Source: Sphingomonas aerophila (GTDB lineage Bacteria > Pseudomonadota > Alphaproteobacteria > Sphingomonadales > Sphingomonadaceae). Taken from it: a stretch of 64,000 nt of DNA. The notes beneath the pieces were generated by a model that was given only the letters and a program-made list of their open reading frames with translations, ran no database searches and was not told where the DNA came from. The position numbers and the translations under genes were made by a program. The stretch is from NCBI RefSeq assembly GCF_014199305.1, contig NZ_JACIJK010000002.1:310001-374000 (forward strand), given 5' to 3'. This document shows positions 8,911-16,793 of this stretch, one piece after another (the first letter of the stretch is position 1; each line of letters starts with the position of its first letter).

Positions 8911-8998
8911 CGGGCCGGGCAGCTGTGCAAAGCTGCCCTTACCTCCACACAAGCAGGCAGGCGGTTGCGGGTTGCGGCCCGGGGGAGCAAATCCCCCG
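8911..8998 (+). promoter_or_regulatory. Structured leader upstream of the sulfate-reduction operon
   Basis: Three pairings can be drawn by eye: a closing helix of CGGGCC (8911-8916) with GGCCCG (8976-8981); an internal hairpin GGGCAGCT (8917-8924) with AGCTGCCC (8931-8938); and a downstream hairpin GGGGGA (8981-8986) with TCCCCC (8992-8997). The last helix ends 4 bases before the cobA ATG and contains the only purine-rich ribosome-binding-site candidate. The closing helix and downstream hairpin share G8981. This layout suits a cis-acting translational switch, but I recognise no known riboswitch consensus. The internal hairpin may alternatively be the terminator of the GH5 gene. Confidence 0.4.
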
Positions 8999-9001
8999 AT
9001 C

Positions 9002-9793
9002 ATGACAAGCCTTCTCGATCCTGCCAGTCGCGGTCGCGTCATCCTGGTCGGTGCTGGGCCCGGTGATCCCGGCCTGCTCACCGTTCGCGCCGTGGAGGCG
9101 CTGCGCGAGGCTGATGTGGTCGTGCATGACGGCCTGATCGATCCGCGCGTGCTCGATTTCGCACCCTCGACCGCACAGCGCATCTCGGTCGCGAAGAGCC
9201 GCAACCGTCACACCTTGCCCCAGGAAGCAATCAACGCCCTGATCGTCGCGCACGTGAAGACGGGCGCGATCGTGGTGCGCCTGAAAGGCGGCGACCCCTT
9301 CATCTTCGGCCGCGGCGGCGAAGAGGTGGAGGCGGTCCGTGCAGCGGGCCTGCGGGTTGAGGTTATTCCCGGTGTCTCGGCGGCGCTTGGCTGCGCGGCA
9401 GAGGCCATGTTGCCGCTGACCCATCGCGATCATAGCTCGGCGGTGTCGTTCGTCGCCGGCCAGTGCAAGGGCCTGTCCGAGCAGGACTGGTCGGGGCTTG
9501 CCGGCCAGGGCCGCACGCTTGTCATCTACATGGGCGTCGCGACCGCGGGCGATATCGCCGACAAGCTGATGGCGGACGGGGTTGCCCCCGACATGCCGGT
9601 CGCGGTGCTGGAAAAAGGTACGCTCGCCGGCCATCGCGCGCTGCGCACGCTGCTGGCGGACCTCGGACCTATGGTGGCGCGCGAACGGGTGGTCAGCCCG
9701 GCGATCATCGTCGTGGGTGAGGTGGTGCTCCTGTCGGACGCGGAGGACCGGCTTGCCCGCTGGGCCCGCGTCGCCGAAGGGCTGTCGGCATGA
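9002..9793 (+). CDS. cobA: Uroporphyrinogen-III C-methyltransferase
   Basis: A 263-residue SAM-dependent methyltransferase that converts uroporphyrinogen III to precorrin-2, the precursor of sirohaem. The N-terminal SAM-binding loop VGAGPGDPGLLT and the following EADVVVHDGL are diagnostic, as is VRLKGGDPFIFGRGGEE near residue 95. It lacks the CysG dehydrogenase/chelatase half, so those steps must be encoded elsewhere. As the first gene of an operon with sulfite reductase, its job here is to supply sirohaem. The stop overlaps the next start (ATGA at 9790), and a structured leader lies directly upstream. Confidence 0.93.
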   Translation: MTSLLDPASRGRVILVGAGPGDPGLLTVRAVEALREADVVVHDGLIDPRVLDFAPSTAQRISVAKSRNRHTLPQEAINALIVAHVKTGAIVVRLKGGDPFIFGRGGEEVEAVRAAGLRVEVIPGVSAALGCAAEAMLPLTHRDHSSAVSFVAGQCKGLSEQDWSGLAGQGRTLVIYMGVATAGDIADKLMADGVAPDMPVAVLEKGTLAGHRALRTLLADLGPMVARERVVSPAIIVVGEVVLLSDAEDRLARWARVAEGLSA

Positions 9794-10086
9794 AGCTCCT
9801 TACCGGAAACGACCTGCCCACGGGCGATGTGGTCTGGTGGACCGGGTCCGGTTGGTCCCGTCATCTGGCCGACGCTGCCGATGTCGGGGCCAATGGTGAG
9901 GCCGTCGCCCGGGCCGAAGAAGGTGCCCGCCGCGTGAACGGCCCCTACGTGATTGACGCGACGCCAAGCCCCGAGGGGCCCCGCCCCGCGCATATCAAGG
10001 ACCGCATCCGCGCGCTTGGCCCCACCGTGCGCCCTGACCTGACATTGAAGCCGGCCGATCCCGATGCCGGTGCCTGGGTAATCTGA
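9790..10086 (+). CDS. DUF2849 domain protein
   Basis: A 98-residue soluble protein matching the DUF2849 family, found almost always between cobA/cysG and cysI in alphaproteobacteria. The N-terminal half (LLTGNDLPTGDVVWWTG) is the conserved core; the C-terminal half carries a conserved PRPAHIKDRIRALGPTVRPDL segment. No catalytic residues are obvious. It overlaps cobA by 4 bases and its stop shares one base with the cysI start, so all three are translationally coupled. Its strict genomic position suggests an accessory role in sirohaem delivery or sulfite reductase assembly; that is inference. Confidence 0.88.
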   Translation: MKLLTGNDLPTGDVVWWTGSGWSRHLADAADVGANGEAVARAEEGARRVNGPYVIDATPSPEGPRPAHIKDRIRALGPTVRPDLTLKPADPDAGAWVI

Positions 10087-11717
10087 TGTATCGCTATGAC
10101 GAATATGATCAGGGCATCGTCGATGCCCGGGTCGACGAGTTCCGCGACCAGGTGGCGCGCCGCCTGTCCGGCCAGCTGACCGAGGACCAGTTCAAGCCGC
10201 TCCGGCTGATGAATGGGCTCTACCTTCAACTGCACGCCTATATGCTGCGCGTCGCGGTCCCTTATGGCACGCTTGACAGCCGTCAGATGCGAATGCTCGG
10301 CCACATCGCAAGAAAGTACGACCGCGGCTACGGGCATTTCACCACCCGTCAGAACATCCAGTACAACTGGATCAAGCTGTTGGACGCGCCGGACATCCTG
10401 GCCGAGCTTGCGACGGTGGAGATGCATGCCATCCAGACCAGCGGCAATTGCATCCGGAACATCTCGTCCGACCAGTTCGCCGGCGCTGCCGCGGACGAAG
10501 TGACGGACCCGCGGCCCTGGGCGGAGCTGATCCGCCAATGGTCGACCTTCCACCCCGAATTCAGCTACCTGCCCCGCAAGTTCAAGATCGCCGTGATTGC
10601 GGCGGACGAGGATCGCGCCGCCATGCGCCTGCACGACATCGGCATTCAGCTGGTCAGCCGGGATGGCCAGGTCGGGGCCCGCATCTTTGTCGGCGGCGGC
10701 ATGGGCCGGACACCGATGATCGCGCCCGAAATCCGCGACTTCGTGCCCGCGGACGACCTGATGAGCTATCTGGAAGCGTGCCTGCGCGTCTACAATCGCT
10801 ACGGCAGGCGCGACAACATCTACAAGGCGCGGATCAAGATCCTGCTGCACGAGATCGGCGCGGACGAGTATCGCCGTCAGGTCGAGGAGGAGTTCGCCCT
10901 CGTCAAGCAGCTCGGCATCGACCCGCCAGCGACCGAGCTAGAGCGGATCAGCGCCATGTTCGCGCCGCCGCCCTTCGACGCGAATGCATCGGCAGAGGTC
11001 GACCGCAGCGATCCCGATTTCGCGGTGTGGCTCGACCAGAACACCCGCGCTCACAAGCAACCCGGCTACGCCATCGTGACGATCAGCCTGAAGCCGGTGG
11101 GCGGTATCCCGGGCGATGCATCCGCCGACCAGATCGACGTCATGGCTGACTTGGCGCAGCGCTACAGCGCCGACGAGCTGCGGGTTACCCACGCGCAGAA
11201 CATCGTCCTGCCGCATGTCCGCATCGCCGACCTGGCAGCGGTGTGGCAGACACTGACCGAGGCTGGGCTGGCCGAGGCGAACCTCGACCTGATCAGCGAC
11301 ATCATCGCCTGCCCCGGCCTTGATTATTGCAGCCTCGCTAACGCCCGTTCGATCCCGGTCGCGCAAAAGATCGCGACCCGCTTCGCCAGCCCGGAGCGAC
11401 AGCGGGATCTCGGCGAACTGAAGCTCAAGATCTCAGGCTGCATCAACGCCTGCGGCCACCATCATGCCGGCCATATCGGCATTCTGGGGGTCGACCGGAA
11501 AGGCACCGAAAACTTCCAGTTGCTGCTCGGCGGGTCGGGTGCGGAGGATGTCAGCCTTGGCAAGATCACCGGGCCGGGCTTTTCCGAAGACGGTGTGGTC
11601 GACGCGATCGAACGCGTCACCGACCGCTATCTCGCGGTCCGGACGGAGGGCGAACGCTTCCTGGACACCTATCGCCGCGTCGGCATGGAGCCGTTCAAGG
11701 AGGCTATCTATGGCTGA
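10086..11717 (+). CDS. cysI: Sulfite reductase haemoprotein subunit (nitrite/sulfite reductase)
   Basis: A 543-residue sirohaem and [4Fe-4S] enzyme that reduces sulfite to sulfide with six electrons. The cluster ligands are in IIACPGLDYC and ISGCINACGHHHAGHIG (C-x5-C and C-x3-C). Two ferredoxin-like half domains flank the catalytic domains, and basic residues for anion binding are present, for example TTRQNIQYNW. The context with an adenylyl-sulfate reductase argues for sulfite rather than nitrite as substrate. No flavoprotein subunit (CysJ) is adjacent, so electrons probably come from ferredoxin or another donor. Its stop overlaps the DUF934 start by 8 bases (ATGGCTGA). Confidence 0.93.
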   Translation: MYRYDEYDQGIVDARVDEFRDQVARRLSGQLTEDQFKPLRLMNGLYLQLHAYMLRVAVPYGTLDSRQMRMLGHIARKYDRGYGHFTTRQNIQYNWIKLLDAPDILAELATVEMHAIQTSGNCIRNISSDQFAGAAADEVTDPRPWAELIRQWSTFHPEFSYLPRKFKIAVIAADEDRAAMRLHDIGIQLVSRDGQVGARIFVGGGMGRTPMIAPEIRDFVPADDLMSYLEACLRVYNRYGRRDNIYKARIKILLHEIGADEYRRQVEEEFALVKQLGIDPPATELERISAMFAPPPFDANASAEVDRSDPDFAVWLDQNTRAHKQPGYAIVTISLKPVGGIPGDASADQIDVMADLAQRYSADELRVTHAQNIVLPHVRIADLAAVWQTLTEAGLAEANLDLISDIIACPGLDYCSLANARSIPVAQKIATRFASPERQRDLGELKLKISGCINACGHHHAGHIGILGVDRKGTENFQLLLGGSGAEDVSLGKITGPGFSEDGVVDAIERVTDRYLAVRTEGERFLDTYRRVGMEPFKEAIYG

Positions 11718-12168
11718 TGCCGATCAGACCGACATCGGCGGCGAACCCGAGTTGCGCTTCCGCGACGACCAGCCCCATGACGAGCCGGCGGTAACGCTCG
11801 ACGCGTTCCTCGTCGAACAATCGAATGCCACGGCAGTGCGGCTGGAAGCCGGCGACGATGCTCGCGCGCTCCTGCCGTACCTTGATCGGCTGGCGCTGAT
11901 CGAGGTGAGCTTTCCGACCTACCGGGACGGCCGCGGTTATTCCTCAGGGCGAATCCTTCGCGAGGCCGGCTATAAGGGCGAATTGCGGGCAGCAGGTGAC
12001 GTGCTGGTCGACCAGTTGCCGCACATGCGCCGCTGCGGCTTTGACAGCTTCGCGCCCGAAGCGGAGATCGACGCCGCCACGCTCCGCCGCAGCCTTTCGC
12101 GTTACGACCAGGTCTACCAGCGAGCCGCTGACACGGCCGTGCCCGTGTGGAAACGTCGGCATGGCTGA
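11710..12168 (+). CDS. DUF934 domain protein
   Basis: A 152-residue protein of the DUF934 family, which co-occurs with cysI and cysH. The conserved core reads EVSFPTYRDGRGYSSGRILR and DVLVDQLPHMRRCGFDSF. No known cofactor site is visible. The start ATG lies inside the last codons of cysI and the stop overlaps the cysH start by 8 bases, each through the string ATGGCTGA. That coupling suggests a role tied to sulfate reduction, possibly as an electron-transfer or assembly partner for the sulfite reductase; the biochemical function is not established from sequence. Confidence 0.88.
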   Translation: MADADQTDIGGEPELRFRDDQPHDEPAVTLDAFLVEQSNATAVRLEAGDDARALLPYLDRLALIEVSFPTYRDGRGYSSGRILREAGYKGELRAAGDVLVDQLPHMRRCGFDSFAPEAEIDAATLRRSLSRYDQVYQRAADTAVPVWKRRHG

Positions 12169-12907
12169 AGCCGGCCGCCGACCTGACGTGATCGACACGG
12201 CACCGGCCTTCTCCGCTGTGGAAGCAGAGGCGCTGGAAGACCGCTTTGCCGGTGTCCCCGCGCCGGACATGCTGCGCGTGGTGCTGGGCGAGATGCGCGG
12301 CCGCATCGCTGCAGTGTCGTCGTTCGGCGCGGAGTCGGCGGTGCTGCTCCACATGGTCGCCGCGGTCGATCCCGCGACCCCGGTCATCTTCACCGATACC
12401 GGCCGCATGTTCCCCGAAACGTTGAGCTACCGCGACAGGCTGGTCGAGCATCTGGGACTGACAAACATTCGCGTCTTTGCTCCCGATGCGGTCCGCCTGG
12501 CCGCGCGTGACCCGTCGAATGAACGCTATGCCTATGATCCTGACGGATGCTGCGAGATACGGAAGGTGGAGCCGCTTACCCGCGCTCTCCTTCCATTCGA
12601 TGCGTGGCTTTCGGGACGCAAAGGCTTCCAGGCCGGCACCCGACGCGCCCTGCCGCGCTTCGAGGCGGAGGACGGGCGGCTGAAGCTGAACCCGCTCGCC
12701 GATTGGCGGAAACCCGACCTCGAGGCCTATTTCCTGCGCCACGACCTGCCCCGCCATTCACTCGAGGCTCAGGGTTATCCGTCGATCGGCTGCATGCCCT
12801 GCACCAGCCCGGTCAGGCCCGGTGAAGACCCGCGCGCAGGGCGGTGGCGCGGGTTCGACAAGATCGAGTGCGGTATTCACCAGGTATCCAGTCTGGGGCA
12901 ACGCTGA
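12161..12907 (+). CDS. cysH: Assimilatory adenylyl-sulfate (APS) reductase
   Basis: A 248-residue protein of the PAPS/APS reductase family, which reduces activated sulfate to sulfite using thioredoxin. The PP-loop motif SSFGAESAV lies near 53-61. The cysteine pairs Cys130-Cys131 (GCCEIRK) and Cys211/Cys214 (GCMPCT) are the ligands of the [4Fe-4S] cluster that marks APS-type rather than PAPS-type enzymes, and ECGIH (Cys237) is the catalytic tail. It is the last gene of the cobA-DUF2849-cysI-DUF934-cysH operon. Sulfate activation genes (cysD, cysN) are not in this window. Confidence 0.94.
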   Translation: MAEAGRRPDVIDTAPAFSAVEAEALEDRFAGVPAPDMLRVVLGEMRGRIAAVSSFGAESAVLLHMVAAVDPATPVIFTDTGRMFPETLSYRDRLVEHLGLTNIRVFAPDAVRLAARDPSNERYAYDPDGCCEIRKVEPLTRALLPFDAWLSGRKGFQAGTRRALPRFEAEDGRLKLNPLADWRKPDLEAYFLRHDLPRHSLEAQGYPSIGCMPCTSPVRPGEDPRAGRWRGFDKIECGIHQVSSLGQR

Positions 12908-12910
12908 CCG

Positions 12911-12935
12911 GCAACCCTGGCGCCCCCAATTCGTT
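12911..12935 (+). promoter_or_regulatory. Possible EcfG promoter before the Tat-signal SDR
   Basis: GCAAC at 12911-12915 and CGTT at 12932-12935 are spaced by exactly 16 bases, one mismatch from the EcfG consensus GGAAC-N16/17-CGTT. It sits 29 bases before the SDR start at 12965, and the gene belongs to a family often induced by general stress. The call rests on a short motif and is tentative. Confidence 0.35.
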
Positions 12936-12964
12936 GCCCGTCGGACCGAATGGAGAGTTCACCG

Positions 12965-13963
12965 ATGGCTGATGGGGAAATTGGGATGTCACGACGCGAC
13001 GTAATGGGCGGCGCGGCCGTGGGGATCGCCGCGGCCGGCGTCAGCAGCGACGCGGGCGCGCAGACCGCGCAAAGCACCGCTGCCCCGCTGACTGACCCGA
13101 CAACCAAATATCCGCGCCCGCCTTTCTCAACCGGCATGCAGCCCTTCCCGGGGCTTGCCGGCAAGATGACCCCGCGTCCCGACCATGGCGAAACAAGCTA
13201 CAAGGGGTCCGGCCGGTTGCAGGGCCGCAAGGCCCTGATCACCGGGGGCGACTCCGGCATGGGCCGCGCTGCTGCCATAGCTTACGCGCGTGAGGGCGCC
13301 GATGTCGCGATCAGCTACCTTCCCGCCGAGGAGCCCGACGCCAAGGAGGTCGCCGACCTGATTCGCGCCGCTGGCCGCAAGGCAGTGCTGCTGCCCGGCG
13401 ACATCCGCGACGAGAAATGGTGCCGCACCATGGTCGACCGCGCTGTCAAGGAACTGGGCGGGCTGGACATACTGGTCAACAATGCCGGCCGCCAGCAGCA
13501 GCGCCAATCGCTGGCCGAACTGACCAGCGATGACTTCGACGCGACCATGAAGACCAACATCTATGCGATGTTCTGGATCACGCAGGCGGCACTGCCGCAC
13601 ATGCCCACCGGCTCCACCATCATCCAGACGACCTCCGAACAGGCATATGACCCGTCGGAGAACCTGGTCGATTACGCCATGACGAAGGCGGCGATGATGA
13701 ATTTCACCAAGAGCCTCGCCAAGCAGCTTGGCCCCAAGGGCATCCGCGTCAATGGCGTCGCGCCCGGCCCGATCTGGACGCCGTTGCAGGTCGCAGGCGG
13801 CGCAACCGCGGAGAAGCTGAAGCAGTTCGGCGGGGACACGTCGCTTGGCCGACCTGGCCAGCCGGTCGAGCTTGCCTCCATCTACGTCCAGCTCGCCGCC
13901 GCCGACGCCAGCTTTGCGACCGGCCAGGTCTATGGCGCGGCGGGCGGCACGGGCCAGCCCTGA
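12965..13963 (+). CDS. Tat-signal short-chain dehydrogenase (YghA/YhdF type)
   Basis: A 332-residue SDR. After an N-terminal twin-arginine signal (MSRRDVMGGAAVGIAAAG) and a linker typical of the glucose/ribitol-dehydrogenase-like stress SDRs (YPRPPFSTGMQ, PDHGETSY), the NAD(P) loop ITGGDSGMGRA is near 92-102 and the catalytic Tyr237-x3-Lys241 is in YAMTK. The ATG at 12965 has a GGAG site upstream. An export signal on a nicotinamide-dependent enzyme is unusual because free NAD(P) is scarce in the periplasm; Tat export of a prefolded holoenzyme would explain it. The substrate is unknown. Confidence 0.88.
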   Translation: MADGEIGMSRRDVMGGAAVGIAAAGVSSDAGAQTAQSTAAPLTDPTTKYPRPPFSTGMQPFPGLAGKMTPRPDHGETSYKGSGRLQGRKALITGGDSGMGRAAAIAYAREGADVAISYLPAEEPDAKEVADLIRAAGRKAVLLPGDIRDEKWCRTMVDRAVKELGGLDILVNNAGRQQQRQSLAELTSDDFDATMKTNIYAMFWITQAALPHMPTGSTIIQTTSEQAYDPSENLVDYAMTKAAMMNFTKSLAKQLGPKGIRVNGVAPGPIWTPLQVAGGATAEKLKQFGGDTSLGRPGQPVELASIYVQLAAADASFATGQVYGAAGGTGQP

Positions 13964-13970
13964 CCGGACG

Positions 13971-14418
13971 ATCAGCGCCTGGGCGGTGGCGTGCCCACGC
14001 CCAGGCGCCGCGCGTTCACCTGATCGCGAAGCACCGTGGTGCGATCATCCAGCTAACGCTGCTCCGCGTCGGACAGCCCGTCCAACACAAAACGGACCGC
14101 CATGCCGCCGACAATGTCCGCCTCACGCGGCAAGCGAAAGGCCGCGCTCTTGCTCGACTGGCCATTGTTGCGCCCGTCGTGAATTCGCTCACGGAGATCG
14201 CCTGGATCGCGACTTTCGCCGGTGACCGCGCGCATCTCGACCGGCCCGCCAAAGCTTCCAGTCCTTCCAGTAAACTGCGCGCCTGCGGGCACGGTAAGCG
14301 GTGCAGTAGGAAAACGAGAGAGCGCTTGATCAAGGCTCCCCAAATTGCGCTTCAATGCTCTGATCTGCGCCATGAACGCGGGCCGAACGTCAACGCCGCG
14401 CCGCCTCCCGGTCTGCAA
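13971..14418 (-). pseudogene. Possible decayed gene interrupted by a TAG stop
   Basis: A leftward reading frame from 14418 overlaps the end of the TonB-like gene by 29 bases and stops at a TAG at 14053-14055. In the same frame, sense sequence continues after the TAG for 26 codons (LDDRTTVLRDQVNARRLGVG and a short Pro/Arg tail) to a natural TGA. The second half, from about codon 60, has codon use like real genes here; the first half does not. This looks like a gene with a nonsense mutation and a damaged 5' part. I do not recognise the protein, and a chance open frame remains possible. Nothing else is seen in the 13964-14389 interval. Confidence 0.3.
13975..14008 (+). terminator. Strong hairpin between convergent genes
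   Basis: GCGCCTGGGCG at 13975-13985 pairs perfectly over 11 bases with 13998-14008, with a 12-base loop. It follows the SDR stop by 11 bases and could terminate both the SDR transcript and leftward transcription from the TonB side. No T-tract follows on the plus strand, so it is not a canonical intrinsic terminator. Confidence 0.45.
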
Positions 14419-15145
14419 GGCTCAACTCGTTCACCCACTCATGATCAACCACGATGATCGACCGCACCGGCCGCCCATCAGCGTCGAGTGAGGGTCGGTA
14501 ACGGAAGCGTTGTTCGATCAGGCGGCATGTCGTTTCGTCCAGCGCCACGCTCCCGCTCGAATGAGTGATCCGGCATCCGGTGGCTCGGCCATCGACCTCG
14601 ACATAATAGCGCACCGACACGACACCGCCCTCACCCGCGTCGCCCGCGCCCGGAGGCCAGTCGCGGTCGGTGATCTTGCCCTTGATCCGCCTGGGCGCGG
14701 TGTCGAGCCCATCACCATCGCCGTCGCCCGACCCGCCGCTACCCGTGCCGTTCCCGTGCCCGCCCGCGCCGGTACCAGGCCCCGGTACCTGGGCCGCGCC
14801 CTGGCTCGCCTGCATACCCAGTCCCGCAACCGGCGCGACGATCATTGGCGGGGGCTGGATCGGGAGCACGACGGGCTCGGGGGCCACGAGTTCGGTCGCA
14901 TTGGAACGAAGGTTGGGCGGTGCCGCCTCACCCCGGCGGCGATGCACCCTGTGGCGCGCTGGCACGATGCGAACCGGCTTGGGCAGCGTTTCGAGCTCGG
15001 GCGAGAAGACGGCCAGCCCGTCATCCTCGCTCCGGCTTTGGTCGAACCGCGACCCGATCAGCAACAGCCAGCCCAGCAACGCCGTTAACACGGCCGCGGG
15101 AACGACCGCCACCGCCTGTCCCCGCCGTGAAACCTGATACGCCAT
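14390..15145 (-). CDS. TonB-like energy transducer
   Basis: A 251-residue protein with an N-terminal membrane anchor near residues 14-30 (VVPAAVLTALLGWLLLIGSR), a long periplasmic linker and a C-terminal TonB domain with the pattern VSVRYYVEVDGRATGCRIT followed by SGSVALDETTCRLIEQRFRY. The linker is rich in Gly, Ser and Asp near residues 125-147 instead of the usual Pro-Lys repeats. Such a monofunctional TonB may energise a particular receptor or serve in envelope integrity. It is not next to exbB/exbD and is separate from the main TonB operon at 37-40 kb. Confidence 0.82.
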   Translation of the reverse strand: MAYQVSRRGQAVAVVPAAVLTALLGWLLLIGSRFDQSRSEDDGLAVFSPELETLPKPVRIVPARHRVHRRRGEAAPPNLRSNATELVAPEPVVLPIQPPPMIVAPVAGLGMQASQGAAQVPGPGTGAGGHGNGTGSGGSGDGDGDGLDTAPRRIKGKITDRDWPPGAGDAGEGGVVSVRYYVEVDGRATGCRITHSSGSVALDETTCRLIEQRFRYRPSLDADGRPVRSIIVVDHEWVNELSLADREAARR

Positions 15146-15203
15146 GTCCGGGAGGTGGGCGCCCGCCAGCGGCGCGGCAAGTCGCCCCCCTGGTCAGCCC
15201 CGC

Positions 15204-16703
15204 TCAGTACCCGGCATAGTCGGAGAACCGGGTGATCGTCGGGTCGAACTTCAGCAAGACCTTGCCCGTCGCGCCGTGTCGCTGCTTCGCAACGATCAAC
15301 TCGGCCAGGCCGTAGATCCGCTCCATGTCGGACATCCAGCGCGCATGATCCTCATGCGTCTTGGAGTCGTCACCGTCCTGGGGCTTCTTGGGCTCCTTGG
15401 CGGCCATGTAGTAATCTTCGCGGAAGACGAACCAGACCATGTCCGCGTCCTGCTCGATCGAACCAGATTCACGCAGATCCGACAACATCGGCCGCTTGTC
15501 CTCACGGCTTTCCACCGCACGGCTGAGCTGTGAAAGGGCAAGCACCGGGACGTTCATGTCCTTGGCCAGCGTCTTCAGGCCACGGCTGATCTCCGAGATT
15601 TCCTGCACGCGACTACCGTCGGTCGCCTTGCCCGACCCGGTCAGCAGCTGCAGATAGTCGACCACCACCAGGCCGATCTCGTTGTTGTGACGCCGCTGCA
15701 GCCGCCGCACGCGGGTATGCAGCGCGCTGATCGACAGGCCGCCGGTGTCGTCGATGAACAAGGGCAGGTTCTCGAGCTCGGCAGCTGCCGCAGCCAGCTG
15801 CGCGAACTCCTGCTTGCTGATCTTGCCCATGCGCAAGCTTTCGGAGCTGATCCGCGATTGCTCCGCCAGAATACGTGTGGCGAGCTGATCCGCGCTCATT
15901 TCCAGGCTGAAGAACGCGACCTTGGCCCCGACCGAATCCTTGGGCGCGATCCCGTCCGCCATGTCGCGCATCCAGCGGCGCGCGGCGTTGAAGGCGATGT
16001 TGGTCGCAAGCGACGTCTTGCCCATGCCGGGCCGGCCCGCCAGGATCATCAAGTCCGAATGGTGCATGCCGCCGATCTTGGCATTGATCGAATCGAGCCC
16101 GGTCGTGACGCCCGACAGATTGCCGCCCGAGTTCAGCGCCCGTTCGGCCATCTTGACCGCCATGGTGGTCGCCTGGGCAAAGGTCTTGACGGCGTTCTCG
16201 GTCACGCCCTCTCCGGCGACCTTGTAGAGCTCCTCCTCCGCGAGCTCGATCTGCGCGCGTGGGTTCACCTCTTCCGAGGTGTCGATCGCGCGCTCCACCA
16301 GCGTCCGGCCGACGGTGACCAGCGCGCGCAGCATGGCTAGATCATAGATCTGCTGCGCGAACTGGCGCGCACCGATCAGCCCGGCGCCAGAGCCGGTCAG
16401 GCCGGCAAGATAGGCGGGGCCGCCCAGTTCCTTCATGCCCTCGTCCGCTTCGAACATCGGGCGCAACGTCACTGGCGTCGCGAGCATGTCGTTGCCGCGC
16501 AGCGTCTTGATCGCGGCAAAGATGCGCCCGTGGACGGGTTCAAAGAAGTGAACCGGCTCCAGCCGGTCGACCAGATCGTCCGCCAGGCGATTGTCGATCA
16601 TCATGGCGCCCAGCATCGCGGCCTCCGCCTCGACGTTGCGGGGCAGCTGCTGGGGTTCGTGGGTCGCGGTGGGGGCGGGAATCGGAAAAGCGAGTGTGGC
16701 CAT
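15204..16703 (-). CDS. dnaB: Replicative DNA helicase DnaB
   Basis: A 499-residue hexameric 5'-3' helicase of the replication fork. The N-terminal domain (RNVEAEAAMLGAMMIDNRLA) binds primase; the RecA-like C-terminal domain has the Walker A GRPGMGKTS, a Walker B within LVVVDYLQLL, and the downstream SQLSRAVESREDKRPMLSDL segment typical of DnaB. An insertion rich in Lys and Asp near residue 450 (EPKKPQDGDDSKTHEDH) is also common in alphaproteobacterial DnaB. It is divergent from the UPF0262 gene, with about 90 bases between the starts holding both promoters. Confidence 0.97.
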   Translation of the reverse strand: MATLAFPIPAPTATHEPQQLPRNVEAEAAMLGAMMIDNRLADDLVDRLEPVHFFEPVHGRIFAAIKTLRGNDMLATPVTLRPMFEADEGMKELGGPAYLAGLTGSGAGLIGARQFAQQIYDLAMLRALVTVGRTLVERAIDTSEEVNPRAQIELAEEELYKVAGEGVTENAVKTFAQATTMAVKMAERALNSGGNLSGVTTGLDSINAKIGGMHHSDLMILAGRPGMGKTSLATNIAFNAARRWMRDMADGIAPKDSVGAKVAFFSLEMSADQLATRILAEQSRISSESLRMGKISKQEFAQLAAAAAELENLPLFIDDTGGLSISALHTRVRRLQRRHNNEIGLVVVDYLQLLTGSGKATDGSRVQEISEISRGLKTLAKDMNVPVLALSQLSRAVESREDKRPMLSDLRESGSIEQDADMVWFVFREDYYMAAKEPKKPQDGDDSKTHEDHARWMSDMERIYGLAELIVAKQRHGATGKVLLKFDPTITRFSDYAGY

Positions 16704-16793
16704 CCGCGCACCTTATCCCTTGATGCCCCATCGCGACCATCCGGCGTGATCGAGAATGTTTGTCGGCTCGTCGCAACCGTCCTACGAGGCGGC

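Noticed and set aside
8905-9001. Cobalamin or SAM-I riboswitch before cobA
   Set aside because: The B12 box and the SAM-I core are not present. A structured leader is visible, but no known class could be assigned.
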